Source of the DNA: Gammaproteobacteria bacterium
GTDB lineage: Bacteria > Pseudomonadota > Gammaproteobacteria > Eutrophobiales > Eutrophobiaceae
Direction: 5' to 3'
Assembly (NCBI GenBank): GCA_003645215.1
Contig: QNEM01000133.1
Span: 1 to 6,074, forward strand
DNA: 6,074 bases
This document shows positions 5,876 to 6,074 of this stretch, one piece after another (within the stretch, counting starts at the first letter, position 1; every line of letters begins with the position of its first letter). The notes beneath the pieces are model-generated. The model was not told the DNA's origin. It did not search any database and saw only the letters and a list, made by a program, of their open reading frames with translations. Position numbers and translations under genes: made by a program.

Positions 5876-6074
5876 TTATTCAGACAGTTTTTTGATATTT
5901 TCCATGCCTGTCTGATAGAAAACAGTTAACTTTTCAGTTGCGTATTCATCACTTAATTCATGGGGTGGAACAGGTCCCTGGAAGGAACGGTAAAATGCAC
6001 CCTTCCATTTGAGAATAGATCCACCTTTACCGTTATCTGTAATGGTAATGGTCAGACCATGCGTAGTTATAGGG
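5876..6074 (-). CDS. SRPBCC (START-like, MxaD-like) family protein, C-terminal part (runs off right edge)
   Basis: The complement has an open frame from the window edge to TAA at 5878-5876, giving 65 residues of the C-terminus. It reads about ITITDNGKGGSILKWKGAFY, then RSFQGPVPPHELSDEYA, and ends TGMENIKKLSE. A beta strand with S-x-L-x-W-x-G-x-F-Y, a proline-rich turn and a long terminal helix ending in N-x-K-x-L match the end of SRPBCC/polyketide-cyclase-like domains. The family includes MxaD of methylotrophs. These domains form a helix-grip fold with a hydrophobic pocket. The N-terminal part, including any signal peptide, is outside the window, so location and function cannot be assigned. 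It is separated from the propeller gene on the same strand by an intrinsic terminator. A shared pathway with that gene is possible but not shown. Confidence 0.75.
   Translation of the reverse strand, partial: PITTHGLTITITDNGKGGSILKWKGAFYRSFQGPVPPHELSDEYATEKLTVFYQTGMENIKKLSE

Overview
The window looks like a chromosomal stretch from a proteobacterium, most likely a gammaproteobacterium of moderate to low GC. This rests on the protein families (RND exporter paired with a LolA-like protein, Ycf46-type AAA+ ATPase, MxaD-like SRPBCC protein) and on Gram-negative envelope features. The genus cannot be fixed from the sequence. There are no rRNA or tRNA genes, insertion sequences, CRISPR arrays or phage genes.

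Left block (1-3202, minus strand). In transcription order this holds a TetR-family repressor, a 767-residue RND-superfamily exporter, and the start of a LolA-like periplasmic protein that runs off the left edge. The exporter and the LolA-like gene overlap by 11 bases. The TetR frame is cut by an in-frame TAG after 147 residues. The same frame then continues for 59 sensible residues to a TAA, which restores a 207-residue TetR protein of normal length. Two near-identical palindromes with half-site TGAATATT/AATATTCA lie just upstream of tetR and just upstream of the exporter. They are the obvious candidate operators, so the block reads as an autoregulated envelope-export module whose repressor carries a nonsense mutation.

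Middle (3203-4812, plus strand). A 131-bp divergent intergenic region holds the large palindrome, a candidate tetR promoter and three degenerate direct repeats. It separates tetR from an intact 492-residue Ycf46-type AAA+ ATPase.

Right block (4836-6074, minus strand). A secreted seven-bladed YVTN beta-propeller protein converges on the ATPase gene with a 23-bp gap. Its repeats are spaced at exactly 42 residues, and its only plausible start is a TTG without a clear ribosome-binding site. Upstream of it, after a well-formed intrinsic terminator, is the C-terminal end of an SRPBCC/MxaD-like gene that runs off the right edge.

Nothing here is clearly a new system. The points most worth a second look are the amber-interrupted repressor with its paired operators, the exactly periodic propeller, and that propeller's odd start.
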